From Phenylobacterium sp. J426 (GTDB taxonomy: Bacteria > Pseudomonadota > Alphaproteobacteria > Caulobacterales > Caulobacteraceae), in assembly GCF_024699945.1 (NCBI RefSeq), contig NZ_JAJOMY010000001.1, positions 1,984,001-2,048,000 on the forward strand: DNA of 64,000 bases. The letters run 5' to 3'. The notes under the pieces are model-generated. The model had not been told where the DNA came from. It saw only the letters and a program-made list of their open reading frames with translations, and searched no databases. The translations under genes were made by a program, and so were the position numbers. This document shows positions 18,781-27,324 of the stretch, piece after piece (the stretch's first letter is position 1; each line of letters opens with the position of its first letter).

Positions 18781-19651
18781 ATGACCAAGCGTGTGCGTAA
18801 GGCCGTCCTGCCTGTGGCGGGTCTGGGAACGCGGGTGCTGCCGGGCGCGAAGACGACGCCGAAGAACCTGCTGAACGTCGTGGACCGGCCGATCCTGTCT
18901 TACATCGTCGAGGAGGCGCGCGCCGCCGGCATCGAACACTTCGTCTTCATCGTCGGTCGCGGCCAGGGCGCCATCGAGGACTATTTCGACGCCAATCCCG
19001 AGATCGAGCAGGCGCTGGAAGCCAAGGGCAAGACCGACATCCTGGCCGAGGTGCGGCGCGATATCCTGCAGCCCGGCCAGATGAGCTTCGTGCGCCAGAT
19101 GGCTCCTCTGGGGCTGGGACACGCCGTCTGGTGCGCTCGCGACATCATCGGCGACGAGCCGTTCGCGGTGATGCTGCCCGACATGCTGATGGCGGCCACG
19201 CCGCCGGCCCTGGCCCAGGCGGTCGCCGCCTACGAGAAGACCGGCGGCAACATCGTGGTCGTCGAGCCGGCCCCCGAGGGCGAAGCCCACAAGTACGGCA
19301 TCGTGGCGCTGGACGGCCAGGACGGCCGGCTGAACCGCATGACCGGCATGGTCGAGAAACCCGCGCCCGGGACCGAACCCTCCAACCTGTTCATTTCCGG
19401 CCGCTATATCCTGCAGCCCGAGATCTTCGAGATCCTGGAGACCCAGGAGCGCGGGCGCCGGCGGCGAGATCCAACTGACGGACGGCATGGCCAACCTGAT
19501 GAAGGTCCAGGACTTCCACGCCCTGGAATACGACGGAACGACCTACGACTGCGGCGACAAGATCGGGCTGCTGCGGGCCAACGTCGCCTTCGCCCTCCTG
19601 CGCCCCGAACTGAAGGACGCCGCCCGCAAGGCGATCGAGGAGCTCCTCTGA
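18781..19651 (+). CDS. galU: UTP--glucose-1-phosphate uridylyltransferase (frameshifted)
   Basis: Makes UDP-glucose from UTP and glucose-1-phosphate. The nucleotide-binding AVLPVAGLGTRVLPGAKTTP, FVIVGRGQGAIEDYFD-like block, LPDMLM, HKYGIVAL and EKPAPGTEPSNLFISGRYIL are all present. The frame slips at GGG 19453-19455; one G fewer continues as GGEIQLTDGMANLMKVQDFH and YDCGDKIGLLRANVAFALLR to TGA at 19649-19651. Reconstructed length is 289 residues, normal for GalU. Loss of such a gene is unlikely to be real, which argues for a sequencing error. UDP-glucose feeds Ugd (34.9-36.2 kb) and possibly the SQD1-like enzyme just downstream. Confidence 0.93.
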
Positions 19652-19723
19652 ACCGGCTTCCCCCGCCGCCCCGGGCGTCATATCCCTAGCAGCGGTGGGG
19701 GGCTTCCAGGACTGGGAGCGGGA

Positions 19724-20932
19724 ATGCGGGTACTGATCCTCGGGGGCGACGGCTTCTGCGGCTGGCCGACGGCGCTGCATCTGTCGGCGCGCGGCCATGA
19801 CGTCGCGGTCGTCGACAACGGCTCTCGGCGACAGAATCGACGAAGAGCTGGGCGCGGGCTCGCTGACGCCGATCGCGCCGCTGGCGGAGCGGATCGCCGC
19901 CTGGCGCGAGGTCTCTGGCCACGAGATCGCCGTTCACGGCCTGACCGTCGGCCGCGACTTCGACGCTCTGGTGGGGCTGCTGACTGGCTTCCGGCCCGAC
20001 GCCGTCGTCCACTTCGCCGAACAGCGGGCCGCGCCCTATTCGATGAAGTCGGCGGCCCACAAGCGCTACACCATCGACAACAACCTGAACGCCACCCACG
20101 ACATCCTGGCCGCGATCGTCGAAAGCGGTTTGGACATCCATCTGGCGCACCTCGGCACCATGGGGGTCTATGGCTACGGCACGGCCGGCGTGCCCATCCC
20201 GGAGGGCTATCTCACCGTTCAGGTCGAGGGCCCGGACGGCTGGATGCCGAGGGAGATCCTCTATCCGGCCAATCCCGGGTCGATCTACCACCTGACCAAG
20301 ACCCAGGACGCCTTGCTCTTCCAGTTCTACGCGCGCAACGACGGGCTCCGGATCACCGACCTGCACCAGGGCATCGTCTGGGGCGCTCAGACCGCCGAGA
20401 CGCGGTTGGATCCGCGGCTGATCAACCGCTTCGACTACGACGGCGACTACGGCACGGTGCTGAACCGCTTCCTGATCCAGGCGGCGCTCGGCTATCCGCT
20501 CACCGTCCACGGGACCGGCGGGCAGACGCGGGCCTTCATCAACATCCAGGACACGGTGCGCTGCGTGGAGCTGGCGCTGGCGCACCCCCGGCGCGCGGCG
20601 AGCGGGTGAAGGTGATGAACCAGATGACGGAATGCCGGCGTGTTCGCGACCTTGCGCGACTGGTGGCGGACCTGACCGGGGCGGAGGTGGCGCACCTGCC
20701 GAACCCGCGCGCCGAGGCCGACGAGAACGAGCTCTGCGTCGAGAATGGCCGGCTGCTGGGATATGGCCTGCAGCCGATCACCCTGGCGGAGGGCCTGCTG
20801 CTGGAGATCACCGAGATCGCGCGGGCCTACGCCCATCGGGCCGACCTCTCGAAGATCCCTTGCGTCTCGGCCTGGAACGCCGAGCGGGCGGAGGCCATCG
20901 CGGCCTCCTCGGCAAAGGTGGCCGCGGAGTAG
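19724..20932 (+). CDS. sqdB: UDP-sulfoquinovose synthase-like epimerase (two frameshifts)
   Basis: Extended SDR enzyme, 402 residues once two slips are repaired (extra A at 19835-19836; lost G near 20597). The N-terminus RVLILGGDGFCGWPTALHLS is the SQD1/SqdB version of the NAD-binding loop, followed by HLGTMGVYGYG with the catalytic Thr, the YHLTKTQD Tyr/Lys pair, NRFDYDGDYGTVLNRFLIQA, GTGGQTRAFINIQDTVRCVE and VMNQMTE. SQD1 enzymes add sulfite to UDP-glucose to make UDP-sulfoquinovose for sulfolipid. galU immediately upstream would supply UDP-glucose. No sulfoquinovosyl transferase is adjacent, so a different NDP-sugar role is possible. Confidence 0.8.
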   Translation: MRVLILGGDGFCGWPTALHLSARGHDVAVVDNGSRRQNRRRAGRGLADADRAAGGADRRLARGLWPRDRRSRPDRRPRLRRSGGAADWLPARRRRPLRRTAGRALFDEVGGPQALHHRQQPERHPRHPGRDRRKRFGHPSGAPRHHGGLWLRHGRRAHPGGLSHRSGRGPGRLDAEGDPLSGQSRVDLPPDQDPGRLALPVLRAQRRAPDHRPAPGHRLGRSDRRDAVGSAADQPLRLRRRLRHGAEPLPDPGGARLSAHRPRDRRADAGLHQHPGHGALRGAGAGAPPARGERVKVMNQMTECRRVRDLARLVADLTGAEVAHLPNPRAEADENELCVENGRLLGYGLQPITLAEGLLLEITEIARAYAHRADLSKIPCVSAWNAERAEAIAASSAKVAAE

Positions 20933-20935
20933 CGC

Positions 20936-21791
20936 TTGCACCTGTTCGTCTTTGGCTATGGCTTCTCGGGACGGGCGCTGGCGCGGCGACTCCAGGCGCA
21001 GGGCTGGACCGTAGCGGCCAGTCACCGCGGACCGCCCGATCCGCTCGTCGCGGACGGCGTGACCCCGGTCCACGTCGAGGACCGGGACGGGTTGGCGCGC
21101 GCCCTGTCGGCGACCCAGGCCCTGCTCGTCACCGCGCCGCCAGGGGCCGAGGGCTGCCCGGGCCTGAACACCCTCGTGCCGGCGTTGGCGAGGGCCCGCG
21201 CCTTCCCCGACTGGACCGGCTATCTGTCCACCACCGGCGTCTATGGCGACCGGCGAGGCGGCTGGGTGACCGAGCGGAGCCCGCTGGCCGCCCAGTCGGT
21301 CGAGGGCGCCCGCCGCGTGGGGGGCCGAACGCGACTGGCTGGAGGTGGGCCGGGGCATGGGACTGACGGTCGCCGTATTCCGGCTGCCCGGCATCTACGG
21401 CCCCGGCCGCTCGGCCTTCGACCGCCTGCGCGACGGCCGGGCCAAGCGCATCGCCGCGCCGGGCCAGGTGTTCTCGCGGATCCATGTGGACGACCTGGCG
21501 GCCGGGCTGGCGGCTTCGATCTCACGGCCGCGGGCGGGCGGGATCTACAACCTGTGCGACGACGAGCCGGCGCCGAACCCCAACGTCGTGGCGTACGCCG
21601 CGACGCTGCTCGGCCTGCCGGTCCCACCGGAGATCCCGTTGGCCGAAGCCGGCCTGGGCCCTTCGGCCATGCGGTTCTACGCCGAGAGCAAGCGGGTCTC
21701 GAACGCGCTGGCCAAGGCCGAGCTCGGCTGGCGCCCCGCCTATCCCACCTATCGCGAAGGCCTGGCGCAGATCCTCGCCGCAGGCGGCTAG
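20936..21791 (+). CDS. NAD(P)-dependent epimerase/reductase of the SDR superfamily (frameshifted)
   Basis: About 284 residues after removing one G from six (21319-21324). The start HLFVFGYGFSGRALARRL is a Rossmann nucleotide site of the YeeZ-like type (GxGFSG). TGYLSTTGVYGDR, FRLPGIYGPGRSAFDRL, FSRIHVDDLAAGLAASI and FYAESKRVSNALAKAELGW mark an atypical SDR related to NAD-dependent epimerases. The substrate is unknown. The TTG start is three bases after the sqdB stop, suggesting one transcript. It overlaps the convergent transporter gene at the stop codons. Confidence 0.75.
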
Positions 21792-22694
21792 GATGGGGGC
21801 GTCCGCGGCCGATAGGCGGAGACGGCGATCCCGGCCAGGATCAGGGGCCATCCCCACGGCGTGGTGCGGACGGAACGCCTCGCCGAGCAGCAGCACGGCG
21901 AGGATGGCGCCGAAGATCGGCTGCAGGTGCAGGTACTGGCTGGCCCGCGCCGAACCGACCAGCTCGACGCCGCGGTTGAAGAACAGATAGGCCGCGAACG
22001 ACGGCAAGGCGGCGATGTAGCCGATGCCGATGAGCGCCTTCGGCGAGAACTGCATCCGTGCGCCGAGCGCGGCCTCGAACGCGTAGAGCGGCGCGAGCGC
22101 CAGGGCGGACACGGCGAAGGTGGCCCACAACAGGCTGAGCGGATGGACGTCGGGCCGCCGGCGCAGGATGAGCGAGTAGATCGCATAGAGCACGACGCCG
22201 ATCAGGATCAGGCCGTCGCCGGGATTAAGGCCGAGGTGCAGCAGGTCCCACGGCCGGCCGCCAGTCACCACCGCCAGCACGCCGACCAGGGACAGGGCCA
22301 TGCCGGCCACCTGCCAGCGGTTCACGCGGTCCTTAAGCGCCAGCCAGCCGAACAGCATCACGAGCGGCGGGATGCCGGCCTGTACGACCACGCTGTTCAG
22401 GGCCGTCGTGGTCTGGAGGCCGAAATAGAGCAGCACGCCGAAGCTCGCGACGCCGAGCAGCGAAAGGGCGACCACGAGCCGCCAGCGGGCCTTCAGCACC
22501 GGGAGGTCGCGCCTCAGGTGCGGCCAGGCGAGCGGCGTCACCAGGGCGAGCGCCAGCACCCAGCGCCAGAACGACAGAGCCACCGGCGGCACGATGCCGG
22601 CGAGCGCCCGGCCGGCGATGGAATTGCCCGCCCAGAAGAGGACAGTGAGCGACAGCAGGAGCGGCGCCGCGCGCCAGAGAACTGCGGGGCTCAG
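21788..22694 (-). CDS. EamA/DMT-family transporter (frameshifted, unusual start)
   Basis: Ten-helix drug/metabolite transporter with two EamA repeats: LFWAGNSIAGRALAGIVPP near the start, LLGVASFGVLLYFGLQ, NSVVVQAGIPPLVMLFGW, then GDGLILIGVVLYAIYSLIL and ALPSFAAYLFFNRGVELVG. The frame slips at CCCC 21852-21855 (one base extra), after which GWPLILAGIAVSAYRPRTPP ends the protein at 21788. Length is about 301 residues. No ATG, GTG or TTG lies near the first helix; a CTG overlapping the upstream hydrolase stop (22694) is the best candidate. The substrate is unknown. Confidence 0.75.
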
Positions 22695-23440
22695 GAGGCC
22701 ACCTCGTCCAGAGCCGCGATCAGCCGCTCCAGGTCCTGTGGCCGCGACAGCCGATGGTCGCCGTCCTTGATCAGGGTGAAGACCACGTCCGGCCCCTTGA
22801 TGGCGTTGGCGAGCTGCAGCGCGTGGCTCCACGGCACGTCGGGATCCTCGCCGCCCTGCAGGATGCGGACAGGAACCTCGATCGGTACCTCCTGCGCCTC
22901 CAGGATCGACCAGCGCGCGCCGTCCTCCAAAAGCTCGCGGGTGATCGGATAGGGCTCGCCGTACTCGCTGGGCCGCAGCCAGACGCCGTCGCGGGCGAGG
23001 TCGGCGAGGCCCTCCGGCGGGATCTGGGGCTTCATCAGCTTCTCGGTGAAGTCAGGGGCCGGCGCGATCAACACCATGGCCTTGACCCGATCGGGCTCGG
23101 CCATGGCCACCAGCGACGCGATCCAGCCCCCCATGGACGAGCCGACCAGCACGACCTGCCCGTCGTTGAGGGCCTCCAGCACCGCAAGGGCGTCTTCGCG
23201 CCAGCGCGTGATCGTGCCTTGGCGGAAGTCACCCGACGACTCGCCGTGGCCGAAGTAGTCGAAGCGGACATAGGCGCGGCCGGCGGCCAGGGCCCAGTCG
23301 GCCAGGGCCTGGGCCTTGGTCCCGGCCATGTCGGACTTGAAGCCGCCCAGCCAGACCACCGCGGGGCCTCGCCCCTCGACCTTGCGCCAGGCCACATGTT
23401 CGCCGCCCGGGCGCGCCAGATAACCGCTCGTCTCGCTCAT
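22691..23440 (-). CDS. alpha/beta hydrolase
   Basis: 249 residues. The fold is read from VVWLGGFKSDMAGTKA (oxyanion region), FDYFGHGESSGDF, the nucleophile elbow LVGSSMGGWIAS with Ser about residue 101, the acid near GGEDPDVPW and the His in KDGDHRLSRP. Closest in pattern to the ABHD10/YqiA-like esterases. The substrate is unknown. Its stop overlaps the presumed start of the transporter downstream, so both are likely translated from one message. Confidence 0.85.
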   Translation of the reverse strand: MSETSGYLARPGGEHVAWRKVEGRGPAVVWLGGFKSDMAGTKAQALADWALAAGRAYVRFDYFGHGESSGDFRQGTITRWREDALAVLEALNDGQVVLVGSSMGGWIASLVAMAEPDRVKAMVLIAPAPDFTEKLMKPQIPPEGLADLARDGVWLRPSEYGEPYPITRELLEDGARWSILEAQEVPIEVPVRILQGGEDPDVPWSHALQLANAIKGPDVVFTLIKDGDHRLSRPQDLERLIAALDEVAS

Positions 23441-23497
23441 GCCGACCTCTTAGCAGCCCCTCTTAGCTTCGGGGCCAACTCAGTTTAGAGAGGCCTC

Positions 23498-24676
23498 GTG
23501 CCCCTACACTCCGACTTCACCCTGCTGCAGGTCATCCCGGAGCTCGAGACCGGCGGCGCCGAGCAGAGCACCATCGACATCGCCCAGGCCGTGGTGCGCG
23601 CCGGCGGGACGGCGCTGGTCGCGACGGCGGGCGGTCGGATGACCTCTCGGCTCCAGGCCGACGGCGGCCGGCTGGCGCAGATGCCGGTGCAGACCAAGAA
23701 CCCGCTGGTGATGTTGGGCAACGCCGCGCGGCTGGTGGCTCTGATCCGGCAGGAGAAGGTCTCGATCGTGCATGCGCGCAGCCGCGCCCCCGCCTTCTCG
23801 GCGCTCTGGGCGGCGCACGCCACCGGCACGCCGTTCGTCGCCACCTACCACGGCGTCTACAAGGCCAGGAGCGGGCTGAAGCGCTGGTATAATGCGGTGA
23901 TGACGCGGGGCGACCTGGTGATCGCCAATTCGGAGTACACCCGCGACCATATCCTGGCCGAACACCACATCGACCCCGCCAAGCTGGTGACGATCCCCCG
24001 CGGCGTCGACTTCGACAGGTTCAATCCCGCCTATGTCGCGCCCGACCGTGTCGAGGCGCTGCGCACGGCCTGGGGCGTTGCGGCGGGCGATCCGCGGGTG
24101 AAGGTGCTGCTGGCCGGCCGGCTGACGCGTATCAAGGGCCATCTGACGATCATCGAGGCCGTGCGGCGGCTTGCCGCCAAAGGACGACAGGACCTGCTCG
24201 TCCTGTTCGCCGGCGACGATCAGGGGCGGACCGGATACAGCGAGGAGTTGCAGAACGCGATCAGCACAGCCGGTCTTCAGGAGGCCGTAAGGATCGTCGG
24301 CCATTGTGACGACATGCCTGCAGCCTATCTCCTCGCCGACCTCGCGATCCTGCCGACCACGGTGCCGGAGTCCTTCGGCCGCGCGGCGGTGGAGCCGCAG
24401 GCCATGTGCCGGCCGGTGATCGCCTCCAATCATGGCGGCGTGACCGAGACGGTGGTCGATGGCGTCACCGGCTGGCTGGTTCCGCCCGCGGAGCCCGACG
24501 CCTGGGCCGCGGCCCTGGCGGGCGCGGCCGACGCCGGCGCCGGCCAGCGGATGGAAATGGGCCATGTCGGGCAGAAGCGGGCCCGCCAGCTCTATTCGGT
24601 CGAGGCGATGTGCGACGCCACCCTTGCCGCCTACGCCCGCGTTCTCGAGGCCCGCAGCTCTCACGGCGGTCGCTGA
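23498..24676 (+). CDS. family GT4 glycosyltransferase
   Basis: 392 residues with the GT-B fold. N-terminal QVIPELETGGAEQSTIDIAQ is the GT4 acceptor-side glycine loop; VHARSRAPAFSALWAAHATG, TYHGVYKARSGLKRWYNAVM, AGRLTRIKGH (donor phosphate site) and the EX7E region PTTVPESFGRAAVEPQAMCR follow. The nucleotide-sugar donor and acceptor are not determined. GTG start behind GAGAGG. It overlaps the GT9 gene by one base, so the pair probably builds part of a surface glycan or lipopolysaccharide core. Confidence 0.9.
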   Translation: MPLHSDFTLLQVIPELETGGAEQSTIDIAQAVVRAGGTALVATAGGRMTSRLQADGGRLAQMPVQTKNPLVMLGNAARLVALIRQEKVSIVHARSRAPAFSALWAAHATGTPFVATYHGVYKARSGLKRWYNAVMTRGDLVIANSEYTRDHILAEHHIDPAKLVTIPRGVDFDRFNPAYVAPDRVEALRTAWGVAAGDPRVKVLLAGRLTRIKGHLTIIEAVRRLAAKGRQDLLVLFAGDDQGRTGYSEELQNAISTAGLQEAVRIVGHCDDMPAAYLLADLAILPTTVPESFGRAAVEPQAMCRPVIASNHGGVTETVVDGVTGWLVPPAEPDAWAAALAGAADAGAGQRMEMGHVGQKRARQLYSVEAMCDATLAAYARVLEARSSHGGR

Positions 24677-25662
24677 TGCCGCGTACGATCGAGCGCATCC
24701 TGGTCATCAAGCTGTCGGCGCTGGGCGACTTCGTCCTCGCCCTGGCGGCCATGAAGAAGATCCGCGAGGCGCATCCCAAGGCGCACATCACGCTGCTGAC
24801 CACGCCCCCGTTCGAGGCTCTGGCCAAGACCTGCCCCTACTTCAACGCCGTCGACACCGGCGGCCGGCCCGAGAGCTTCCCCGAGTGGATGGCGCTCCGA
24901 AAGCGGCTGAAGGCGATGAATCTGAGCCGCGTCTACGATCTGCAGACGTCGGCCCAGTCGAACCGCATCTTCCAGCTGCTGCGGCCCGGTCCGCCCGACT
25001 GGTCGGGTATCGCGTTCGGCTGCTCGCTGCCGCACAGGAACCCGCTGCGCAACGGCATGCACACCCTGGAGCGTCAGGCCGACCAGCTGATGTACGCCGG
25101 CATCTGGCCCGACGCGCCGACCGAGCCTGGAACGGCGCCGGCGCCCGACCTATCGTGGGTGCTGCGGCAGGCGCCGGCCGAACGGCCCGTGCCGGGCGGC
25201 GTAAAACCCCGCCCCTACGTCATGTTCGTGCCCGGCGGCTCGGCGCACCGGATGGACAAGCGCTGGCCGCTGGAGAAGTACGCCGAGCTGGCGAAGATCC
25301 TGTACTCGCGGGGCTTCGACATCGTGATCATCGGCGGCCCGCAGGAGACCACCCTCGCGCACGCCATCCAGCGCCACACGCCACGCGCCCGCGACCTGAC
25401 CGGCCGCACCGACTTCGGCCGGGTCGCCATCCTGGGGGCCAAGGCCGCGCTGGCGATCGGCAACGACACCGGCCCGCTGCACCTGGCCGCAGCCGCCGGC
25501 GCGCCGACGGTGGTCCTGTTCGGCAAGAGTTCCGACCCGACGCTGTCGGCGCCGCGGGGGCGCGTCGCCATCCTGCAGGCCGACAATCTGGCCGACTTGA
25601 GTGTGGCCCAGGTAGCGCAGGCGGCCAATTCTCTGGCGCCTGCCCCCTCTGCGCGACCTTGA
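24676..25662 (+). CDS. family GT9 (heptosyltransferase-like) glycosyltransferase
   Basis: 328 residues. IERILVIKLSALGDFVLALAAM at the N-terminus and LGAKAALAIGNDTGPLHLAA, GAPTVVLFGKSSDP near the C-terminus are classic GT9 motifs; VPGGSAHRMDKRWPLEKYAE sits at the domain junction. GT9 enzymes add heptose or other sugars to the lipid A core using ADP-activated donors. The ATG overlaps the GT4 stop. The start of infC follows within 100 bases, but infC has its own likely promoter. Confidence 0.9.
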   Translation: MPRTIERILVIKLSALGDFVLALAAMKKIREAHPKAHITLLTTPPFEALAKTCPYFNAVDTGGRPESFPEWMALRKRLKAMNLSRVYDLQTSAQSNRIFQLLRPGPPDWSGIAFGCSLPHRNPLRNGMHTLERQADQLMYAGIWPDAPTEPGTAPAPDLSWVLRQAPAERPVPGGVKPRPYVMFVPGGSAHRMDKRWPLEKYAELAKILYSRGFDIVIIGGPQETTLAHAIQRHTPRARDLTGRTDFGRVAILGAKAALAIGNDTGPLHLAAAAGAPTVVLFGKSSDPTLSAPRGRVAILQADNLADLSVAQVAQAANSLAPAPSARP

Positions 25663-25745
25663 TACCGAAGTATCCCTTCGTCATATACTGACGGCACGCC
25701 CGGAGCGCTCGACGCGCACCGGCGTTTTTGCGTTTCAACAGCACC

Positions 25746-25761
25746 AGGAGCACTGCCTATT
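25746..25761 (+). promoter_or_regulatory. ribosome site and ATT start codon of infC
   Basis: AGGAG at 25746-25750 stands eight bases before ATT at 25759-25761, which opens the reading frame as (M)RRPMNTPPV. The next in-frame ATG at 25771 is 21 bases from the AGGAG, too far. A rare AUU start is the known device by which IF3 represses its own translation in enteric bacteria. Confidence 0.75.
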
Positions 25762-26292
25762 CGCCGCCCCATGAACACGCCGCCCGTCAAGGAAGGGCCG
25801 CGTATGAATGAAGAGATCCGCGTTCCTCGCGTCCTGCTCATCGACCAGCACGGTGAGAAGCAAGGCGTGATGCCCACCTCCGCCGCCATCGAGGCCGCTG
25901 AAGAAGCCGGCTTGGACCTGGTGGAGATCGTCCCCAACGCGGATCCGCCCGTCTGCAAGATCCTGGACTACGGCAAGTTCAAGTTCCAGGAGCAGAAGAA
26001 GAAGAACGAGGCGCGAAAGAAGCAGAAGGTCGTCGAGCTCAAGGAAATCAAGCTCCGACCCAATATCGACCAGCACGATTACGACGTGAAGGCGCGATCG
26101 ATGCACCGCTTCTTCGAGGAAGGCGACAAGGTGAAGATCACCCTTCGCTTCCGCGGCCGGGAACTGGCCCACCCCGAACTTGGCATGAAGCTGCTGCAGA
26201 AGGTGAAGGCCGACTTTGAGCCGGTGGCCAAGGTCGAGTACGAGCCCCGCATGGAGGGCCGCCAGATGATCATGATCCTGGCCCCCCGCTGA
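25759..26292 (+). CDS. infC: translation initiation factor IF-3
   Basis: 177 residues from an ATT start. IF3-N begins at [20 protein letters not shown] and ends near [20 protein letters not shown]; the Lys-rich linker [18 protein letters not shown] leads to IF3-C with [36 protein letters not shown] and the closing [10 protein letters not shown]. It keeps ribosomal subunits apart and proofreads the start codon. A TATACT box at 25684-25689 with TTGATA 19 bases upstream may be its promoter. ATG at 25771 is the start most software would choose, but the ribosome site argues for ATT. Confidence 0.96.
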   Translation: MRRPMNTPPVKEGPRMNEEIRVPRVLLIDQHGEKQGVMPTSAAIEAAEEAGLDLVEIVPNADPPVCKILDYGKFKFQEQKKKNEARKKQKVVELKEIKLRPNIDQHDYDVKARSMHRFFEEGDKVKITLRFRGRELAHPELGMKLLQKVKADFEPVAKVEYEPRMEGRQMIMILAPR

Positions 26293-26300
26293 GCCGGCGC

Positions 26301-27161
26301 GTGATCCGGCAAGCCTTCGGAATTCTGGGAGCGGCCGTCCTCGGGGCGGCCGCTTTCTTCATGCCGGCTGCTGCGCAGGAACGGGGCAACGAGCCGGTGA
26401 GGCCCTTCGCGGTCGCAGACGGCGTCTGGTGGGTCGGCGCATCCGACGTCGCCGCCTACCTCATCCAGTCGAACAAGGGCCTGATCCTGATCGACGGCGG
26501 CTATGCGACGACCGCGGCGCAGATCCTGAACAACATCCGCCGCCTGGGTTTCGACCCCCGGCAGGTGAAGATCATCCTGAACAGCCACGCCCACTTCGAC
26601 CATGCGGCGGGGATCGCCCAGCTCAAGGCCGAAACCGGCGCCAAGGTCCTGGTCAGCGCCGAGGACGGCAAGCTGATGGCCCGGGGCGGGCGGGGCGACT
26701 TCTTCCTGGGCGATCGCTACCCCTACACGCCGGTGAAGCCGGACGGCAGCATCCGCGACGGCCAGAAGGTCAAGCTGGGCGAGCGCACGCTGACCGCCCA
26801 CCTGACCGCCGGCCACACCCGCGGCTGCACCACCTGGACCTTTCCGGTGACCGTCGCCGGCCAGGTGCGCCAGGCGATGATCCTGTGCTCGAACAGCGTG
26901 CTCCCCGGCTACCGGCTGGTCGGCCAGGAGAGCTATCCCGGCATCGCCGCCGACTACGAGAAGAGCTACCGCTTCTGGCGCACAGCGCCCTGTGAGGTCT
27001 TCCTCGGCAGCCACGCCCAGTTCTTCGGCGCGATGGAGAAGGCCAAGTCCGGCGAGGCCGACGCCTTCGTCGATCCCGAGGGCTGCCGCGCCTATTTCGA
27101 GAAGGGCTATGCGGCCTTCCGGGCCGAGCTCGCGAAGCAGCAGGCCGCGACCGGCCGCTGA
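26301..27161 (+). CDS. subclass B3 metallo-beta-lactamase
   Basis: 286 residues with a signal peptide (RQAFGILGAAVLGAAAFFMP, cleavage after AAA). Zinc site 1 and 2 ligands of subclass B3 are in place: HAHFDH near residue 94, GHTRGCTTW and GSHAQFFG for the last His. DGVWWVGASDVAAYLIQSNK and ILIDGGYATTA are also family-typical. Hydrolyses beta-lactams, probably carbapenems included, in the periplasm, as does CAU-1 from Caulobacter. GTG start eight bases after infC, so it may ride on the infC transcript. A penicillin-unrelated hydrolase of this fold cannot be wholly excluded. Confidence 0.88.
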   Translation: MIRQAFGILGAAVLGAAAFFMPAAAQERGNEPVRPFAVADGVWWVGASDVAAYLIQSNKGLILIDGGYATTAAQILNNIRRLGFDPRQVKIILNSHAHFDHAAGIAQLKAETGAKVLVSAEDGKLMARGGRGDFFLGDRYPYTPVKPDGSIRDGQKVKLGERTLTAHLTAGHTRGCTTWTFPVTVAGQVRQAMILCSNSVLPGYRLVGQESYPGIAADYEKSYRFWRTAPCEVFLGSHAQFFGAMEKAKSGEADAFVDPEGCRAYFEKGYAAFRAELAKQQAATGR

Positions 27162-27324
27162 GGCCTGGCGGCAACAGCTCACGCCCCTTGGACGCGCGCC
27201 GGTTGTGGCTGCGGGAGCCTGAGCCTACCTCCACCGCCATGTCCCAGTTCGCACCGCGGGCGGCGACGCCGCACGCGTGCGCGCCGCCGCCCCCCGTCAT
27301 TTCCGCAAACCGCCGGGCCGGGCC

